Of a DNA stretch of 7,514 nucleotides, positions 5,894 to 7,514 are shown piece after piece. Origin of the DNA: Candidatus Phascolarctobacterium caballi (GTDB taxonomy: Bacteria; Bacillota; Negativicutes; Acidaminococcales; Acidaminococcaceae); contig JAGHTS010000141.1 in the NCBI GenBank assembly GCA_018065225.1, forward strand, positions 1 to 7,514, read 5' to 3'. Position numbers and translations under genes: made by a program. How positions within the stretch are numbered: position 1 is the stretch's first letter; each line of letters begins with the position of its first letter. The notes beneath the pieces are model-generated. The model saw only the letters and a program-made list of their open reading frames with translations. It was not told the origin of the DNA and did not search any database.

Positions 5894-6026
5894 CTTCCCT
5901 TCAACACCGCAGCAACCGGGTTGCCCGCGGCACATGTTCCTTTGCTTAATGCTGCTTCCTTCCGGACCTGACATGGTTCACAAATTCCCATTGCGCGGAT
6001 CCGATTGCCACGGTGTTAAAGAGAAG
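5894..6026 (-). ncRNA. ffs: Signal recognition particle RNA (4.5S type)
   Basis: The minus strand carries the near-invariant apical loop of bacterial SRP RNA, GGUCCGGAAGGAAGCAGC (within 5951-5969), where Ffh binds. The ends close into a long helix: 5' CUUCUCUUUAACACCG (6026-6011) pairs with 3' positions 5894-5909, 16 pairs including several G-U wobbles. That gives about 133 nt, somewhat longer than E. coli 4.5S RNA (114 nt) and far shorter than the B. subtilis RNA with an Alu domain. It acts with Ffh and FtsY in co-translational targeting of membrane and secreted proteins. The exact ends are inferred from the helix. It lies directly downstream of the tRNA-Ser terminator. Confidence 0.93.
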
Positions 6027-6055
6027 AAAAAAACCGCAAAAGCGGTTGATTTTTT
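6027..6055. terminator. Terminator after tRNA-Ser
   Basis: On the minus strand AACCGC, a TTTT loop and GCGGTT form a 6-bp stem (6047-6032), followed by a T run ending at 6027. The other side also has a T run (6050-6055). It fills the gap between the tRNA 3' end and the SRP RNA 5' end. Confidence 0.75.
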
Positions 6056-6058
6056 ATA

Positions 6059-6148
6059 TGGCGGAGAGAAAGGGATTCGAACCCTTGGTACAGTTTCCTG
6101 CACACACGCTTTCCAGGCGTGCACCTTCGACCACTCGGTCATCTCTCC
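6059..6148 (-). tRNA. tRNA-Ser, anticodon GGA
   Basis: The minus strand gives a 90-nt type II tRNA. The acceptor arm is GGAGAGA with UCUCUCC, discriminator G, and CCA is encoded (6061-6059). The D arm begins UGACCGAGUGGUCGAAGG, as usual for tRNA-Ser. The anticodon stem CACGC/GCGUG encloses CUGGAAA, so the anticodon is GGA (6114-6112), reading UCC and UCU. A long variable arm (GUGCAGGAAACUGUACC) and the T arm AAGGG-UUCGAAU-CCCUU follow. It has its own consensus promoter and terminator. Confidence 0.97.
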
Positions 6149-6165
6149 TTACAGTCGCGGATAAC

Positions 6166-6195
6166 ATTATATGTGTTTTTGATATTGAGTGTCAA
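6166..6195 (-). promoter_or_regulatory. Consensus promoter of tRNA-Ser
   Basis: A perfect TTGACA (6195-6190) and a perfect TATAAT (6171-6166) are separated by 18 bp. Transcription would start near 6159, about 11 bases before the mature tRNA 5' end. The promoter lies in the 61-bp gap after the stress-protein gene. Confidence 0.85.
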
Positions 6196-6209
6196 GAATT
6201 TTTGTGTAA

Positions 6210-7034
6210 TTATTCTTCGTCGTCAATGTCGGGCATTAAAAGCAAGGCACATTCGGCATTTAACAACAGGGCTTTGCTGGTGCTGCCCAAAGGGTCGTCC
6301 TGACAGTTGCCTGCCCCTGTTTTTGCCATTGTGATAATTTGGCATTTTTCCTGTTCTGCAATTTGGATAATTTCACGGCTGGCAACTCCTTTGGCAATTT
6401 TAAATTCGGAGGGTATGCCAAACATTTTCATTTCGTCTGTCAGTTCCTGCAAAAAGGTTTCTGCATCTTCGTTGGACTCGTCGTTCTCAATGACGTGGAC
6501 GAACAGGCACCGTTCTACTTTGTCGTGTAGTTCCCGAATAATATTCAGTACCTGCAAAGATTTTTTGGAGAAATCTGTTGCCACCAGAACACTGCTTAAC
6601 AGGTTTTCTTTGGCATCAGCATCATCTTTATCTATAAATAAGGGCTGTAAGGATTCCCTTGCCAAATCATAGGTGGTACTTGTTCCCATAATGGCACTGC
6701 GGATAAATCCTTTGCCGTGACTGGCTACAAAAATTAAATCTGCATCATTTGCTTCTGTAAGTTTATGGATTTCTTCTGCCGGGTCGCCTTTGGTGGTGAC
6801 GATTTTTATATCGTGATAACCTTCCTGTAAAAGTTGTTGCCGGTAGTTTTCTAATTTTGAGGTAATTTCGTTGAACCGACTACCTCGGGGTTCGGCATCG
6901 TCTTCATCTTCAAAGACGTGTGCCAAAACGATGGATGTGTCACCATCAGGACAAAAGCTGGTAAGACCGTCAGTCATGTTTGCGGACTGGCGGGACAGGT
7001 CTGTTGCCATCAAGACCCGTGAAAAACTGCTCAT
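6210..7034 (-). CDS. Tandem-domain universal stress protein (UspA family)
   Basis: This 274-aa protein holds two UspA-type alpha/beta domains. Each begins with the family strand: SRVLMATDLS (about 5-14) and SSVLVATDFS (about 147-156). The nucleotide-loop pattern G-x2-G-x9-G-S/T is present in both with the first Gly replaced by Ala: ASHG...GT at 104-118 and AKTG...GS at 237-251, so ATP binding is plausible but unproved. Tandem Usp proteins act in stress survival in the cytosol, usually by unknown mechanisms. The C terminus is acidic (DIDDEE). ATG at 7034 follows AAAGGAG (7047-7041) at good spacing, and that site overlaps the stop of the gene upstream, so the two form an operon. The next gene downstream is tRNA-Ser with its own promoter; I see no clear terminator between them. 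Confidence 0.92.
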   Translation of the reverse strand: MSSFSRVLMATDLSRQSANMTDGLTSFCPDGDTSIVLAHVFEDEDDAEPRGSRFNEITSKLENYRQQLLQEGYHDIKIVTTKGDPAEEIHKLTEANDADLIFVASHGKGFIRSAIMGTSTTYDLARESLQPLFIDKDDADAKENLLSSVLVATDFSKKSLQVLNIIRELHDKVERCLFVHVIENDESNEDAETFLQELTDEMKMFGIPSEFKIAKGVASREIIQIAEQEKCQIITMAKTGAGNCQDDPLGSTSKALLLNAECALLLMPDIDDEE

Positions 7035-7046
7035 ACGCTACTCCTT

Positions 7047-7514
7047 TCAATGTTTAAGGCAAGTTATTGATTTAACAATATTGGTAAATTCTGCCACCTT
7101 TGATGTATTGGGCGGCTGGATACTTTCCAATGTATAAATTAAATTATGGGCGCAAAATTGAAACAGCAGGTGGTCAACACTGTGACCTGCGTGACAATAA
7201 AAAAACATACCCATATGAAACGGTTTTACTGGGGTGATTCCGTTAGCATAGGGTTTTAAATGATGTTTGTCTAAATATTTTTTCAAATTATTTCTCAAAA
7301 TAATAACTTCGTTGGCATCAACTTCTGTTTCCTGACTGCCGCCCACTTTGACAAAAAGATTAGTTCCGGTGTTGGGGTCGGTCATTGCCAAAACAATGTC
7401 ACTTTCTTCGGGGAAAGCCGCAGTGTCTTCTGCCACATAGTAATCAGGTATATCTAATGTAAAGTCGTATTCTGTAATATAATATTCTTTGGCTGCCACA
7501 GGCAATGCCAAAAG
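7047..7514 (-). CDS. Secreted protein of unknown function, N-terminus cut by the window edge
   Basis: I do not recognise this gene with confidence. The reading frame is open to the right edge and the visible protein begins LLALPVAA-KEYY, which looks like the end of a Sec signal peptide with cleavage after VAA, so only the first part of the signal sequence is missing. About 150 mature residues follow. The opening YDFTLDIPDYYVAED and the closing pattern YTLESIQPP...VAEFTNIVKSI resemble the PsbP/DcrB-like fold of small lipoproteins and exported proteins; this is a weak by-eye comparison. A His/Cys-containing stretch FFYCHAGHSVDHLLFQFC (about 103-120 of the visible protein) is notable. The stop overlaps the ribosome binding site of the universal stress gene, indicating co-transcription. 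TTG at 7511 would lack a full signal peptide and is unlikely to be the start. Confidence 0.75.
   Translation of the reverse strand, partial: LLALPVAAKEYYITEYDFTLDIPDYYVAEDTAAFPEESDIVLAMTDPNTGTNLFVKVGGSQETEVDANEVIILRNNLKKYLDKHHLKPYANGITPVKPFHMGMFFYCHAGHSVDHLLFQFCAHNLIYTLESIQPPNTSKVAEFTNIVKSITCLKH

Noticed and set aside
5934..6303. Plus-strand open frames encoding strings such as MAERKGFEPL
   Set aside because: They read across the SRP RNA and the reverse complement of tRNA-Ser. The RKGFEPL-type peptide is a well-known false translation of antisense tRNA.
1..7514. CRISPR array, insertion sequence, prophage or defence island
   Set aside because: No spaced direct repeats, transposase, terminal inverted repeats, phage genes or nuclease/helicase clusters were seen; gene content is housekeeping.

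Overview
This 7.5 kb window looks like ordinary chromosome from a low-to-moderate GC Bacillota (Firmicutes) bacterium. Several things point that way: the recA-recX-rny gene order, a membrane-anchored RNase Y, strong AGGAGG-type ribosome binding sites, near-consensus sigma-A promoters and many T-tailed hairpin terminators. The protein style (GCG/GGC-rich codons, A/T-rich gaps, a RecA with an AKSKCAAVFINQ stretch) is reminiscent of Negativicutes, but that placement is an impression and was not tested.

Layout, left to right. Positions 1-4299, plus strand: hslO (Hsp33 redox chaperone), then recA with its own consensus promoter, then recX starting at TTG and overlapping the recA end, then a promoter/hairpin region, then rny (RNase Y). 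rny has two oddities: the only start that fits its Shine-Dalgarno is an ATT codon, and one base appears to be missing in the HD-domain signature, so the gene is split into two frames. A strong bidirectional terminator separates rny from a convergent minus-strand gene (4352-4819) for a small secreted protein that resembles only the first lobe of a sugar-type periplasmic binding protein. That gene diverges, across a 77-bp control region, from a plus-strand pair: a 4-oxalocrotonate-tautomerase-like protein and a PHP-type (histidinol-phosphatase-like) phosphatase that overlap by GTGA.

From 5856 to the right end, everything except the plus-strand stop/terminator reads on the minus strand. An unidentified secreted protein (cut by the window edge) is followed by a tandem universal stress protein, then tRNA-Ser(GGA) with a consensus promoter, its terminator, and the SRP 4.5S-type RNA. 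The SRP RNA shares a bidirectional terminator with the PHP gene.

Functionally the window is housekeeping: recombination and repair (recA/recX), RNA decay (rny), protein quality and targeting (hslO, SRP RNA), translation (tRNA-Ser) and stress (Usp). I see no CRISPR array, insertion sequence, prophage, toxin-antitoxin pair or defence island, and no convincing undescribed system. The observations worth checking are the rny start and frameshift, the promoter-hairpin arrangement upstream of rny, the single-lobe binding protein, and the lack of a visible LexA box at recA.
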